From: Pycnopodia helianthoides
Taxonomy: Eukaryota > Echinodermata > Asteroidea > Forcipulatida > Asteriidae
Length of the DNA: 64,000 nucleotides
Direction: 5' to 3'
Assembly (NCBI GenBank): GCA_032158295.1
Contig: CM063244.1
Span: 4,282,510 to 4,346,509 of the forward strand
Of the stretch, positions 11,791 through 22,405 are shown one piece after another (the first letter of the stretch is position 1; each line of letters opens with the position of its first letter). The position numbers and the translations under genes were made by a program. Below the pieces are notes generated by a model. It was not told where the DNA came from, made no database searches, and worked only from the letters and a program-made list of their open reading frames with translations.

Positions 11791-11977
11791 AGGTATAAAA
11801 CCTTTCGGTAACGTTGCATAGATTACCAACATGCAACCAATGTACAACATTGGTTGAAGATCATGTTAAGTTCTGACGTTCTTGCAACGTAGTCAAAACG
11901 TTGTCATCCCATCGACCAAATTGCCACCTTATCACAACGTTGTGCAACGTTGTAACAACGTATTGTGTTAGCTGGGA

Positions 11978-12236
11978 TATCGAGCACAAGATGAAATAAA
12001 AATGTCTGGTTTAATGGTTGGCATGGTGGTGGGATTCATGACCGCACTTGGAACTAGGTGAGCTTAAATTTATATTCCCCTATTCCATGACCCGGACATG
12101 GGCCGTTTCTGTACAAAGGTTTTGCCACGGTTCATTAGTTGGCAACAATGTCGTTGCACGAACAACAGAAACACACAATAACATGCCGTGCCCATCAGGC
12201 ACAGTTTTGCACCCGTTCTCTATGGTTGTGAAGTAT
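11978..12236. other. Spacer between satellite element and tandem duplication
   Basis: No recognised repeat or exon. Confidence 0.35.
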
Positions 12237-12490
12237 ACACACTCATAACATCTTGCGCAAGTATGGTATTGGTACATAGTACATGCACAGCGGCTCGTGA
12301 AGGAATGCTTGTTTTTCTGTTTTCTTTCAACATAAAACACCATCTCATTCAAATGTATTTGCATGACAAACATTACTAAGCAATAACACTAACAGATCGT
12401 GGCATGCGCATTTGCACACACACAATCATGACATCTTGCACAAGTATGGTATTGGTACATAATACATGGCGAGTAGTTCGTGAAGAAAGG
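12237..12490. repeat. Diverged direct duplication (~180 bp spacing)
   Basis: Both 12237-12315 and 12418-12490 contain CATCTTGC.CAAGTATGGTATTGGTACATA.TACATG followed by TCGTGAAG.AA. The intervening sequence differs. Confidence 0.6.
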
Positions 12491-13407
12491 AAAAACAATA
12501 AATATATATTTCTTTTTTTTGGGGGGGGGGTGGGGGTTGGTGGGAACTTATGATTTTCAACAACAACCCTTTCTCCTTAAATGCATAGTGTTTCCATAGG
12601 TTAATTCCGTTCAGTTGAAGACGAACTTTGAAGGCAACCTTGCCGTCCTTTCCTAGTATAATGGTTGACATCCCCCCCCCCCCCCCTCCTTTACGAAAAC
12701 TCACCTTGTGACAGAATTTAGGCAGTTTGATAACATCCATTTCGTGGGTAGAGATGAGCAGCTACATATGACACTCTCCACTACTGGGCATGATACGTTT
12801 CAACGTTCTGCGGCACGTGTACCAAGTCGACATTTGAGTTAAACCTTTTTTTTCCCAGCTCGATTTGTGACAGCAGAGCAAACGTAGAGAACGTCCGTAT
12901 AGCACAAACAAACTCTCACCCTGGTGGATATTGTACAGTGTGATGACTTTAGAATAACAGAGACAAAACGGTAAACATTACGTCCATTAAAGTTGTGCTG
13001 GAACAGAGAGACACCCCGATGACAGTCATGCATTGGTGTGGGCGTTTCGCCTTTTGGTAACAATGCACCCGCGCTGAACCAGACTAACTTGAAATGCCCC
13101 ACTGCATAGTGCAAATAAAGACACTTTTCACACCGTTGTTCAAGGGACCGTGAAGGACCGAAGGGCGTTTACGTGTCTAGAGTACATTGTAAAATAGGGG
13201 AGTTATAATTGACACCAACCCGTCTGAAGTCAATGCACTAATCCTATAGACGATGTGACCTGTGACATCACATGTTTACAAAACAGCCACAGAGCCTGGA
13301 CTTCCCTGCAGGCACGATTTGTACACAGCTCAATGGAAGAAAGCATAAAATCTTATATTTTATGGAGATTGCACTGTCTATATTCTTATCAACTTTTGTC
13401 ATGATGA
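12491..13407. other. Intergenic with homopolymer blocks
   Basis: T/G and C homopolymer runs lie near 12513-12533 and 12671-12686. The copy of the dispersed repeat at 400-510 is at about 13255-13400. No exon was recognised. Confidence 0.45.
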
Positions 13408-13842
13408 TACGGAGCCCCTAATGGGAAAGGTAAAAAAAAAATTGAAAAAGTAAAAAAAAAAAAATCTAAATTATTTCGTTCCCTCGAAATATTATTTCGT
13501 TACATCGAAATAGTATTTCGTTACATCGAAATATTATTTCGTTCCCTCGAAATGTTATTTCGTTCCCTCGAAATATTATTTCGTTCCCTCGAATTATTAT
13601 TTCGAGGGAACGAAATAGATTATTTCGAGGGAACGAAATAACATTTCGTGGGAACGAAATGATTTCGAGGGAACGAATTAATATTTCGTGGTAACGAAAT
13701 GATTTCGAGGGAACGAAATACTATTTCGTGGGAACGAAATAATATTTCGAGGGAACGAAATACTAATTCGAGGGAACGAAATAATATTGGATTTTTTTTT
13801 AACCTTTTTTTTTTTTCTACCTGTCCCTTTAGGGGCTCCGTA
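13408..13842. mobile_element. Giant hairpin element with TTTCG..CGAAA units, copy 1
   Basis: The ends are inverted repeats TACGGAGCCCCTA / TAGGGGCTCCGTA followed by an A-rich / T-rich block. The left arm is a chain of ~19-bp units (ATTTCGTTCCCTCGAAAT and variants) and the right arm carries the same units inverted (ATTTCGAGGGAACGAAAT), so the whole 435 bp can fold on itself. The flanking TA on both sides is consistent with a TA target duplication. Confidence 0.75.
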
Positions 13843-14028
13843 TGATGAAAGGGGGCACATCTAAAAACTTGTCCAGCTTTTACTTTCATAACTCTTGGTT
13901 TTATGTGGAAATTATGACACAAAATGTCAACTTTCCAATAGGACCAGAGTAGTATCTTGCCTGCCAGAACTCCCAAAGAATGTACAAGGTCACACTTATT
14001 GTAAACAACGTTCACATGGTCATGATGA

Positions 14029-14488
14029 TACGGAGCCCCTAAGGGGACAGGTAAAAAAAAAATTGAAAAAGTAAAAAAAAAAAAATCAAAATTATTTCGT
14101 TCCCTCGAAATATTATTTCGTTACATCGAAATAGTATTTCGTTACATCGAAATACTATTTCGTTCCCACGAAATATTATTTCGTTCCCTCAAAATATTAT
14201 TTCGTTCCCTCGAAATATTATTTCGTTCCCTCGAATTATTATTTCGAGGGAACGAAATAGATTATTTCGAGGGAACGAAATAACATTTCGTGGGAACGAA
14301 ATGATTTCGAGGGAACGAATTAATATTTCGTGGTAACGAAATGATTTCGAGGGAACGAAATACTATTTCGTGGGAACGAAATAATATTTCGAGGGAACGA
14401 AATACTAATTCGAGGGAACGAAATAATATTGGATTTTTTTTTAACCTTTTATTTTTTTTTTTCTACCTGTCCCTTTAGGGGCTCCGTA
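14029..14488. mobile_element. Giant hairpin element, copy 2 (tandem duplicate)
   Basis: It is nearly identical to 13408-13842, including the same order of unit variants. The ~178 bp after copy 1 (13843-14020) also recurs after copy 2 (14489-14665), so element plus flank was duplicated as a ~620-bp block rather than inserted twice. Confidence 0.75.
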
Positions 14489-14665
14489 TGATGAAAGGGG
14501 GCACATCTAAAAACTTGTCCAGCTTTTACTTTCATAACTCTTGGTTTTATGTGGAAATTATGACACAAAATGTCAACTTTCCCATAGGACCAGAGTAGTA
14601 TCTTGCCTGCCAGAACTCTCAAAGAATGTACAAGGTCACACTTATTGTAAACAACGTTCACATGG

Positions 14666-15047
14666 TCTATTGGTTTCAGTTTAATGATTCGTTGACAACA
14701 GACAGATACTTATAATAATAGTAATAATCAAACGAAGTCTCATGAAGCACACATATCTACCAAAGGTGCTGTAACAAAGAAACGAGGAAGAAAAAAAGGG
14801 TAAAGGAACAAAATAAAAATCAGTCACTAGAACTAAAAATGCTTTTGACATGTAGTGTTTTGAGAGACTTTTTGAATGAGTGAATATTACTGAGGTTTGA
14901 ATGTGAAGAGGTATAGCCGATTCCAGAGATGTGATTCTAGGGATTAATGCGAACAAAACCTCTTAGGTTAGTTTTATTGTATATATCTACATCTACATAG
15001 GATTAAAACAATCAAACAGTCCCCAAAACCAAAGGTATACTTTGCCT
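14666..15047. other. Intergenic, no recognised feature
   Basis: AT-rich, with short ATA and ATT runs. Nothing supported. Confidence 0.4.
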
Positions 15048-15391
15048 TTAAAGGTATTATACACTTTTGGTAACAGCTCAAAATCAGTGTCCACATTTTG
15101 TGGGATTCAACATAATGCATGAACAAACTGGTGAAAATTTGAGCTCAATTGGTCATCGAGGTCACGATAAAATAGTGAAAAGAGACCTTATGTGTTTTCT
15201 GTTTTTTTCAAACATCGAGTTTTTATCACGCGTGTTAAAAACTATTGTTTTACTCATTTCGCAGAAACGATATAATTTTAGGCAGAAATATTTTAATGAA
15301 CCCTTTCTACCATTACTTACTTTAAATCATGTAAATTATGTGTGAATCTGTGCACATTTGTGTTTTTCGATCTTACCAATAGTGTAATGTT
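15048..15391. mobile_element. TTAA-flanked palindromic miniature element (AAAGG...GGTAA family)
   Basis: It starts at TTAA then AGGTATTATACACTTTTGGTAA, and ends near TTACCAATAGTGTAATGTTT. The interior (CATAATGCATGAACAAACTGGTGAAAATTTGAGCTCAAT, GGTCACGA.AAAATAGTG) is shared with fragments at about 40668-40870, 27105-27496 and 58235-58545. The open frame inside is not a gene. Confidence 0.6.
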
Positions 15392-16157
15392 TCGTTCCCT
15401 CGAAATGTCGTTCTCTTGAAATATCATGTCATTATTTGCAGTTTTTTAGTGTTTGCGTTTACTCCGTTTGTGCATTATAAATTGTGTCATTTAAAAAAAC
15501 AAACGAAGCCTACACATTGTGTAGTTTTTCGAAAAAATTACAATCTAAAATGTTCAAGGAACTGTGCTCCGCAGACCGTGTACGCGCAGACCAGTGATGA
15601 CAGTGTTTTGTATACGGTTAAGCGCGCGCACCAGCAATAGTGATTAGTGCAGTTTCAGGGGAATAACCGTTTTTCCCGAGCATGCGCAGATACGTTAAGT
15701 CTTCGTCAAGTTGTCAAGGCTGGGTTTGTATGCTGGGTTTGTATGCTGGTGTTTTGGTGTCCCCCCCCCCCAGTTTTCAATTTTCATACTTCAGCATGCA
15801 TGGCTTCCCCTCACAAATCTAATATGGGTGCTGCCCTGTTTGGCAAGTATTCAATGTATTCTATTAACGGATTGGGTTTTAGGGGCTGAATATAAACAAG
15901 CCCATGAAAGTTTACATGATTCCTGTGTCACTGCATAAGCCGAGTTGTTTTGTTTTCCCTTTGGTCGCCATAACTGCGAATTAACTAGAACAAATAAAAC
16001 AAGTGGACATTGCCAATTTGCATGACTATTTTTTTAATCTTTACTCGTATTAAAACGTATAAGCGCGTCGAGACTCTCTCCTTCAAACCCGAAAGTGCAA
16101 TCGCGGATCATAATTTTTATTGTAAGTTTGAATCTTGTTAAAGAAACCATCCGACGT
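15392..16157. repeat. Interspersed repeat region (relatives at about 26330-26480 and 29258-29520)
   Basis: About 15500-15745 (GTGTAGTTTTTCG.AAA, ACTGTGCTCCGCAGACC, CACCAGCAAT, TTTTAGGGG-like and CGTTTTTC.CGA.CATGC) has clear counterparts at 26330-26480 and 29258-29520 in GDI intron 1. A fragment of the TTTCGTTCCCTCGAAAT unit is at 15390-15408. Short C-run near 15762. Confidence 0.5.
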
Positions 16158-17148
16158 TTAAAGGGACACACCGTCTTACTGTTTACCTAATTTAGTGATG
16201 TTGAATCACAGACAATAATTTTTCGATGGTTGTTGTAAAAAGAAATCATCAAAATGTCACGTAATTAACGAAAAATGTGAAAAAATCCAAAACGCGGTCA
16301 AAGGTCAGCGTATACGCTTTTCCAGCCGTTGCAACTGTCAAGTTTACGTGACATTGGTTTAAGTAGACTAGTGATCTGTTTATTTATTAATTATAACAAT
16401 GGCGAGGCATAAGGATCCAGTCTTCATATCCATCAAGCACAAATTCACGTGTAATTAAAAAAAAACGACATAAACACAGTCCGATCCACACCGTGCAGCT
16501 ATTCGTCGTCGTCCCGCCGCGTGTGTAGCGCAGGCATCACGTAACATGACAATAGTTAGGGGATAATAGCTAGGGCTACAGACTAAAACCCTCGTAAAAC
16601 AAAACGTAATCAATGGTCTGGCTCCCTACCCCTCCACAGGCTCCGAGTTCATGCCTGCGTGGTTTGTCTCTCTGGCCCGTCGAGACATTGCACCGGCTGT
16701 GCGGGACATGCCCCAAGGTTTACCCGCTAGCTCCCCACGCTGATGCGCCGTAAGACACGCTTCCGTGCACGGACTCTCTGAATGCGAATCTTACGTTCGA
16801 TTTTTCATCATTATTTACAACTTGCATCCATAATCTGAATACATAGTCTTTTTCGTCAAATACTCATGAATAATTGTTTTAAAAAAATAATTGATTTTGG
16901 TTCAGTAATTTACTTTTATACGGCTGTAAGTAAAACTAATTCTGAAGATCACGTGACTTTTCGGAACCACATTTTGGTTCCGAAAAGTCAGGTGACCTTC
17001 GTTTTTTGAAAAATGCTCAAAAACGGCCAAATTTGATGGTTTCTTTTATGAACCAATCTTCTCCATTTCAGGAAGACCTGCATGTAGAATCATGGTTTAG
17101 TCTATTTTGTAGCCCAAATAGCCCAACGAAGCCGGTGTGTACTTTTAA
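16158..17148. mobile_element. ~1 kb TTAA-flanked element AGGGACACACC, copy 1
   Basis: TTAA at 16158 is followed by AGGGACACACCGTCTTACTG; the other end is GAAGCCGGTGTGTACTT then TTAA at 17145-17148. The second copy is at 24990-25990 and aligns over its full length. Near the right end is an internal hairpin (GACTTTTCGGAACCACATTT..GTTCCGAAAAGTC). No transposase frame. TTAA targets are typical of piggyBac and Kolobok elements; which one is not decided. Confidence 0.7.
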
Positions 17149-17159
17149 CTTGCCATACA

Positions 17160-17277
17160 TTTGACCTCGCATCCTATTCGTTTGGACGGAAAGTCGTAGT
17201 CTACTATACACACGTATACACATTACATAGGGAATAAAGCAACATTATGCACACGTGCAGGCAGCAGACGATCGAAA
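17160..17277. repeat. Dispersed repeat, partner of 1540-1665
   Basis: See the partner for the shared blocks. It begins 12 bp after the ~1 kb element ends. Confidence 0.55.
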
Positions 17278-17627
17278 GTGCTTTTCACGGTCTGCTGAGT
17301 TGAGTTATTTTTTTATCAACGAAAATTTTGTTAACGTTTGGGATTTTTAGTTAACCAAGTAATGATATCCTTATGTCAATTAATTCGGGAAACTGACTTT
17401 GTTAATTCTAATTATTACCATTCATGCTTCTTCACATTATTGTAGTATCGTAAACTGGGTTGTGATTTGGGGTGATCGATCTCGCCGCGCCATTTTTCCA
17501 CAGCGTGCCTTGCTCTACAAGAGGTATCGATACGGCGAGCTGCCCATCGTACTACTTCACAATTACATTTTACGCGCGCGTTATCCGTAAAAATGAGGTG
17601 CATGCTAAGTCCAGCTAGTTAAGTTGG

Positions 17628-17987
17628 TCAGTTCCTTTTTACACACTGGGTGACCTGCTTTGCAGTTATGTACATGTAGCAATCCGACAACAACATCTTG
17701 GACAAAACACCCACTTTAAAAAACCGCTTTGCTTTTTCAACATTCTCCTTGAGAAAAATCTCATTCGGAAAAATCCTTTCAATATGTGGAGCACCGGGTT
17801 TTGTTTTAGACCATAGAACAAAATCACAATATTTTTTTCGAGATACAGACATCTGAGTCTGAACCTGCAAATAATAAAGATGACAGTGCTTGAGATGACA
17901 TAGTCTGGCCCGATCTAAAACATTACGGATACGGGGATCAAGTGGACAGGAAGCCATACTATATCCCATAATTCCGTTTTCGCACAT
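17628..17987 (-). pseudogene. YqaJ-type (phage-like) exonuclease domain fragment
   Basis: A 119-codon minus-strand frame contains a SCPLDPR start strand, then YYLQVQTQM, KKYCDF, an HIERIF motif and a lysine-rich ending (FLKENVEKAKRFF). This order (CP strand, YYxQVQxQM, CDFVxW, ERI) is that of the second half of the YqaJ viral-recombinase / alkaline-exonuclease fold found in many invertebrate single-exon genes and mobile elements. The N-terminal half with the first catalytic acids is missing. A stop codon lies five codons before the first ATG, and AT-rich tandem sequence begins just beyond. I infer a truncated relic, probably dispersed by a transposon, but the expression state is unknown. Confidence 0.6.
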
Positions 17988-18002
17988 TAAGAACGAACAT
18001 CA

Positions 18003-18345
18003 AATATACATTGGTGTAACATCGCACATGTATATTAAATTATCGCATATGTATATCACAAAACATCGCATACAAATGATCGCATATAATATATATTAAA
18101 AAATTATCAAATATATATACAAAATTTTCGCATATGTTAAACAATTATCGCATGATCGCATTATAATATATATTAAAAAATTATCAAATATAAGTATACA
18201 AAATTATCCCATATATATTACAAATTATCACATTTATATTGCCAATTATCGCACATATATTACAAATTATTGCATATATATTACATATATTGCATACATA
18301 AAACAAATATCGCACATTTTGTGACAATCATCGCTCGAGAAACAT
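18003..18345. repeat. AT-rich degenerate tandem array, ATTATCGCATATATATTACAA
   Basis: Repeated blocks of TTATCGCATATATATTACAA with variable spacing run along the segment. No coding meaning is given to frames crossing it. Confidence 0.65.
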
Positions 18346-18529
18346 CGCACATGCATTGTACATTATCGAATATTGCAACGTTTGACACGCCATACGCCAC
18401 CTACGTTGAAAATAATCTCATTCGACCCTCGCGACGTGGACTGATCGAAGCTCCCCAATCAAAACCATTGTATAAACGGACGTCTGTGTGTATGCACAGT
18501 ATTCACTTGAAGTACGGTAACCGGTCACT

Positions 18530-18690
18530 TCGGCACCTTGCAAACTCGGCACCTTGCAAACTCGGCACCACAAACTCGGCACCTTGCAAACTCGGCACCC
18601 ACAAACTCGGCACATGCACAAATACAAACTCGGCACCCTGTCGAAAACGGCACCTAGCAAACTCGGCACCCACAAACTCGGCACATGCAC
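18530..18690. repeat. Minisatellite CAAACTCGGCACCTTG, forward orientation
   Basis: About ten copies of an ACTCGGCAC core with 13-24 bp spacing (CTTGCAAACTCGGCACC and CACAAACTCGGCAC). The core returns in opposite orientation at 19328-19425. Confidence 0.75.
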
Positions 18691-18791
18691 AAAATACAGT
18701 TTCTGCCGATTGTTATAAGCAAACTACGAAATAAAAGTTTTCTTTTTGCAGGACAAGTTGAATACAAAAACGATTGGCCAAAATGCATAAG

Positions 18792-18908
18792 GTACGGTGT
18801 TCCATAAAAAAAATGCGACGGGAAAAAAAAAGCGACGGGGAAAAAAAAGCGACGGAAAAAAATGCGACGGTAAACAAATTCTGACTAAAGGTGGCATGGA
18901 ACACCATA
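18792..18908. mobile_element. Small inverted-repeat element with GCGACGG tandem core
   Basis: The termini are TACGGTGTTCCAT and ATGGAACACCATA, with four GCGACGG units separated by A-runs in between. At about 117 bp it is a candidate miniature element with a TA target. Confidence 0.55.
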
Positions 18909-19327
18909 TAATAAGGGCCTATCTGAAAAATGTATACAATACTTATAAACATACGGGCCTACACGTTTATTCCCATTTTATTTTATGTTTTATTAATTTG
19001 TGTTGCTTATTCATTTTTATCACATTTAATACGATATTAAGGGACATGTCTCTAAATTGTGTTTTTAGTTGTCTTTGTCCTTTTCTGGAACCTAATAAAA
19101 TATAGGGTAATATTTTAGGGGCACTTCTGGCCAATTAAAACTAATGCTGGCCCTAAATATTGACGTCAACTTTCATTCCCTCCTAGTCCTTAAGGCATAT
19201 CAGCAGCGTAGCCAAGAGGGGCACGTGACATTCCACGTTTGCACATTGTAAATCGAAGTATTGAGAAAGGATCGAAACATCCCTCATTTTTTTTGTGCTA
19301 GTACATTTACGTTGACCATTCAGTTTT

Positions 19328-19425
19328 GGTGCCGAGTTTGTTAGTCAAAAATAGGCCGGTGCCGAGTTTGTATGGTGCCGACATCTTGGTGCCGAGTGGG
19401 TGCCGAGTTTGCAAAGTGCCGAGTG
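19328..19425. repeat. Minisatellite GTGCCGAGT, inverted partner
   Basis: Six or so copies of GGTGCCGAGTTTG face the array at 18530-18690 across ~640 bp. The two may be the subterminal repeats of one mobile element whose ends were not located. Confidence 0.7.
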
Positions 19426-20456
19426 AATTACTGCTGCTCCACACTGCGTGCCGTTGAGACTGCTTGGACGAGTTCATTTTGTGAATTAGTCTAGCGAGGC
19501 CTGCCACAAATTTCTCGAACCTGACGTCCTGATTGACTTTTTGCATTGACGTCACCACACTGCCATATTATGAGGGGTAAAACAATGACGAACAAAATGG
19601 AAAACGCACATCAATGTACATCACATGTACACCCGGTGCACAGGATACGATTTTTTTTTTCCCAGCGCGGTGAGGCCACCATTTGCATTTCCGCTTCCCA
19701 TTGGCTGGATGCAGCTGAATTATTCAAGATGAAAAGCACTTCCATGTTCGCCTGTGTACATGTACAGTGTAACATTTACAGTACAGTACATGCACATGTA
19801 CATGTTACACAACGTGCACACGCATGCAGTGCATCGTGATCTCTTTGCTTTTGCGCGGACGTGTTAAATACTGATCTGTGTACATCTAGGCATGCTCGTC
19901 CCCAGCGCCTTGCCTTAAAACCAAAGGCGCTGGGATGGGCAAACGTATCAAGCACGCTCATTGGTTAATGTTCAGTCCCATCATGCATCACACTCACACT
20001 GCAAGCACTGCACGCATGACGTACTTTCTGAACAAGAATCTGTGCAAGCTGATTAGCCCATCCCAGCGGTCCTGGATAGGCCGCTGGGGCCGAGCGAACA
20101 TCTAGGCCTACCTGAAACAATACTCAGTGCGATCATGGACTGCGAGTGTATACGTCTCATTGTAGATGACTGTCGTCCTACTTTGAATAAGGATTACTTG
20201 GTTTATGATCCAAAACTGAAGCCAATAAATTGAATGTTAATGAGGCTGATTTCCCTACATAGTTCACTATTCCCCCAATAGGCAATAATCATAACATCAT
20301 GTCAACAGGTGGCCCATACTCCGTCATTTCAGACTCACTCTCATTTCTCAGCAAACACACCACACACATAGTCTTAGGCTATGGCCTCGAGGTCCCCCAG
20401 TACTGACCATTACTAACCTGTTGACCATTCCTCATCCGACCTTCTTGGAAATGAAT
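19426..20456. other. Intergenic with hairpins and ACATGTACATGT microsatellite
   Basis: It holds a TACATGTACA run (about 19758-19803) and a stem CAGCGCCTTG...CAAAGGCGCTG (about 19900-19934). A further GCGGTCC..GGCCGC stem lies near 20065-20090. No exon was recognised. Confidence 0.45.
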
Positions 20457-20978
20457 CAGCGGCGGCGCTACGGGTGGGGGGGGGGGGGGGCAAATTCCCC
20501 CAGTTATTTGTTTTGCCCCCCCCCCGTTTGCCCCCCCCTCCCCAGTTTTTTCCCCGATTGCGGAAATTGAGTTTAATCCCAAACCATTGCACTCAATTTG
20601 TTACAATGTTGTTTGCGCTGTAAATAATAAACTTATTTTCATCCATCATAATTAGCTGGCACCATCGAAAAAGCCCAATACACTTTCCATCTCCGACAAG
20701 CTTAATAAAATGTGAATTTATTTATCTGTACAAGCTTGGAAACTTGCTATAATTAATAGACATGCATTGTCTGCCCTAAACCGCAAGCAGCCACTGTACA
20801 CGCAGTTCGCACAACACGTCACATTCACACAGTGCAAAATCTTATTTCTGGAGTGAATTGTAGGCTTATACAGTACATTATAGACTTTTGTTTGCCCCCT
20901 AAATTTAAGTTTGCCCCACTCTTGCCCCCCTCTTGCCCCCCTCTTGCCCCCAGATTAACAGGTCTGGTACCGCCGCTG
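20457..20978. mobile_element. hAT-like miniature element with C-rich interior
   Basis: The ends are CAGCGGCGGCGCTACGG and the complement GGTACCGCCGCTG, in the CAGNGGCG...CGCCNCTG style of hAT transposons. The flanks GAAATGAAT (20448-20456) and GAAATGAT (20979-20986) are compatible with an 8-bp target duplication that has one change. The interior has repeated TTGCCCCCC and TCTTGCCCCCC blocks. No transposase. Confidence 0.65.
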
Positions 20979-22360
20979 GAAATGATATGTCATTGATCTT
21001 ACATATTTTCTGTGTGACATCATTTCTAAATCTAGACATCCCCCCATCTAGAACATCTCCTAAATTACCTTTCAAGATTATTCTTATCCTGACTCTCCTC
21101 ATTTTTTATTGTTCCAAGGGACTTGTGTAAACATTGTTATTTTCTCATTTACATCGTGTGTTTTGTTTCTTTTTTTATCTAATATTTGCCATTATAATAA
21201 TAATAATAAAGACCCTATTCAGTTATATACTACTACTAATAATAATGCGACAGCCAGTATATCCCGTTCAAGTCGTGTTGGACAAGGCAGCACAGTTAGC
21301 CAAAATGGGCTTGTATATTTTGTATAATCTTCAAACTGTGTCGGTTTGTTTAACTTTTCGAAATTTAGAGCAAAACAGAGACCTCTACACCCGTGACAAA
21401 CCAACCGACAAATAAATAAACTTTTGACTCAACTCAGACGCGCACATTCTGCTGCTAGACTGTGTAGCAACTGGCCTTGCGAAAAGTGCTGTGCGATTCT
21501 GCGCAGCTGCTAATTGATATAACGTAATGAAGCTTATGCTTACGGACCCAAGCCAATGGGAGCGAGGTATGCATATTTTGGCCTTTACGTACCGCGCTGG
21601 AAAAAAAATCGCGCCCAGAATTGACTCAACGCTTAGCCTCTAGCCGGCCGAGGGCGCCCTACTCAAATGACATCATTTAAAAAAATCCATACTGTCTATT
21701 CCAAACCCTTTTGAAAGAAAGTTTATTGACCTACAGTGTATTCGCTCAGCAACCAAGGGTGTGTCTGTATGATGTTTTGATGAGCATATATAGTTTTTTT
21801 TATTTTACCAATTATTGAGTGAGCAGGGGTTGACTTGAAGATAAATCTCACAATGCCCCACCCAAACAGTCGGCATCTAAGAAATCCATTAACGATGGCT
21901 CATCAAGGACTCCATATTCTGACGGACACCTGCATGAAGTATGCTCCTTAAATCATTCAATATATCACTCCGCGTATACTATTAAAATACATTCCTCGTG
22001 TGCGTGGGAGCACTAATAAATATTTTTTGGGAACTTTGCTCAATATTCTTCATTATATCACTCCGCGTTTATCTAAATACATTCCCTGTAGGAGCTTAAA
22101 CACATTACACAAAAACTTTACTCATTTTTCACAAGTGGTTAACATGTTTATTTATGTCCTCGGACTGATTTTAAATATAAAAGCAAACAGTAAATTGGAA
22201 CTATTTCTGTTGCCAAATATTTATGCGCAGTGTGAATCGTGGACGCCATTTTGGATTCTCCATCGAGGAAGTGGGCAGCGCCTGTAAGGTCACTCAATCG
22301 ACGCACACATTGTGTAAAAATCTTCGGTTAATAAAGGATTTACAGACCTCAAAAGTAACA
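20979..22360. other. 5' flank and probable promoter region of the GDI gene
   Basis: It contains ATAATAATAATA (21194-21212) and a diverged repeat pair ATTCAATATATCACTCCGCG..TATTAAAATACATTCC (about 21955-22095). The last ~150 bp before the ATG (CGTGGACGCC, GTGGGCAGCGCC) is less AT-rich and may hold the transcription start. No TATA box was placed. Confidence 0.35.
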
Positions 22361-22405
22361 ATGAATGAAGACTACGATGTTATCGTGTTGGGAACTGGAC
22401 TTAAG
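22361..22405 (+). CDS. GDI: GDI exon 1 (residues 1-15)
   Basis: The start ATG in AACAATGAATG opens the dinucleotide-fold signature DVIVLGTGL. The donor AAG/GTAAAC follows. This is the only ATG that gives the family N-terminus. Confidence 0.93.

Larger units (their letters stand above)
7696..11977. mobile_element. 4.28 kb inverted-terminal element carrying two satellite arrays
   Basis: It is bounded by an inverted pair: TCCCAGCTAACA at 7696-7707 and TGTTAGCTGGGA at 11966-11977. Both subterminal zones are saturated with AACGTTG/CAACGTT motifs. Between them lie a duplicated ~105 bp block (7750-8050), a spacer, five ~420-bp tandem units (8769-10874) and about fifteen 60-bp units (about 10880-11790). 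No transposase coding was found, so it looks non-autonomous. No target-site duplication could be fixed by eye. Elements with CCCAGCT ends and ACGTTG-rich termini are common in animal genomes; the superfamily is not assigned. Confidence 0.65.

Noticed and set aside
13620..14015. 131-codon minus-strand frame with FRSLE/SFPRN repeats
   Set aside because: It is translation of the TTTCG..CGAAA hairpin units.
18270..18734. 154-codon open frame on the plus strand
   Set aside because: It covers an AT-rich array and the CGGCAC minisatellite, with no domain and no splice support.
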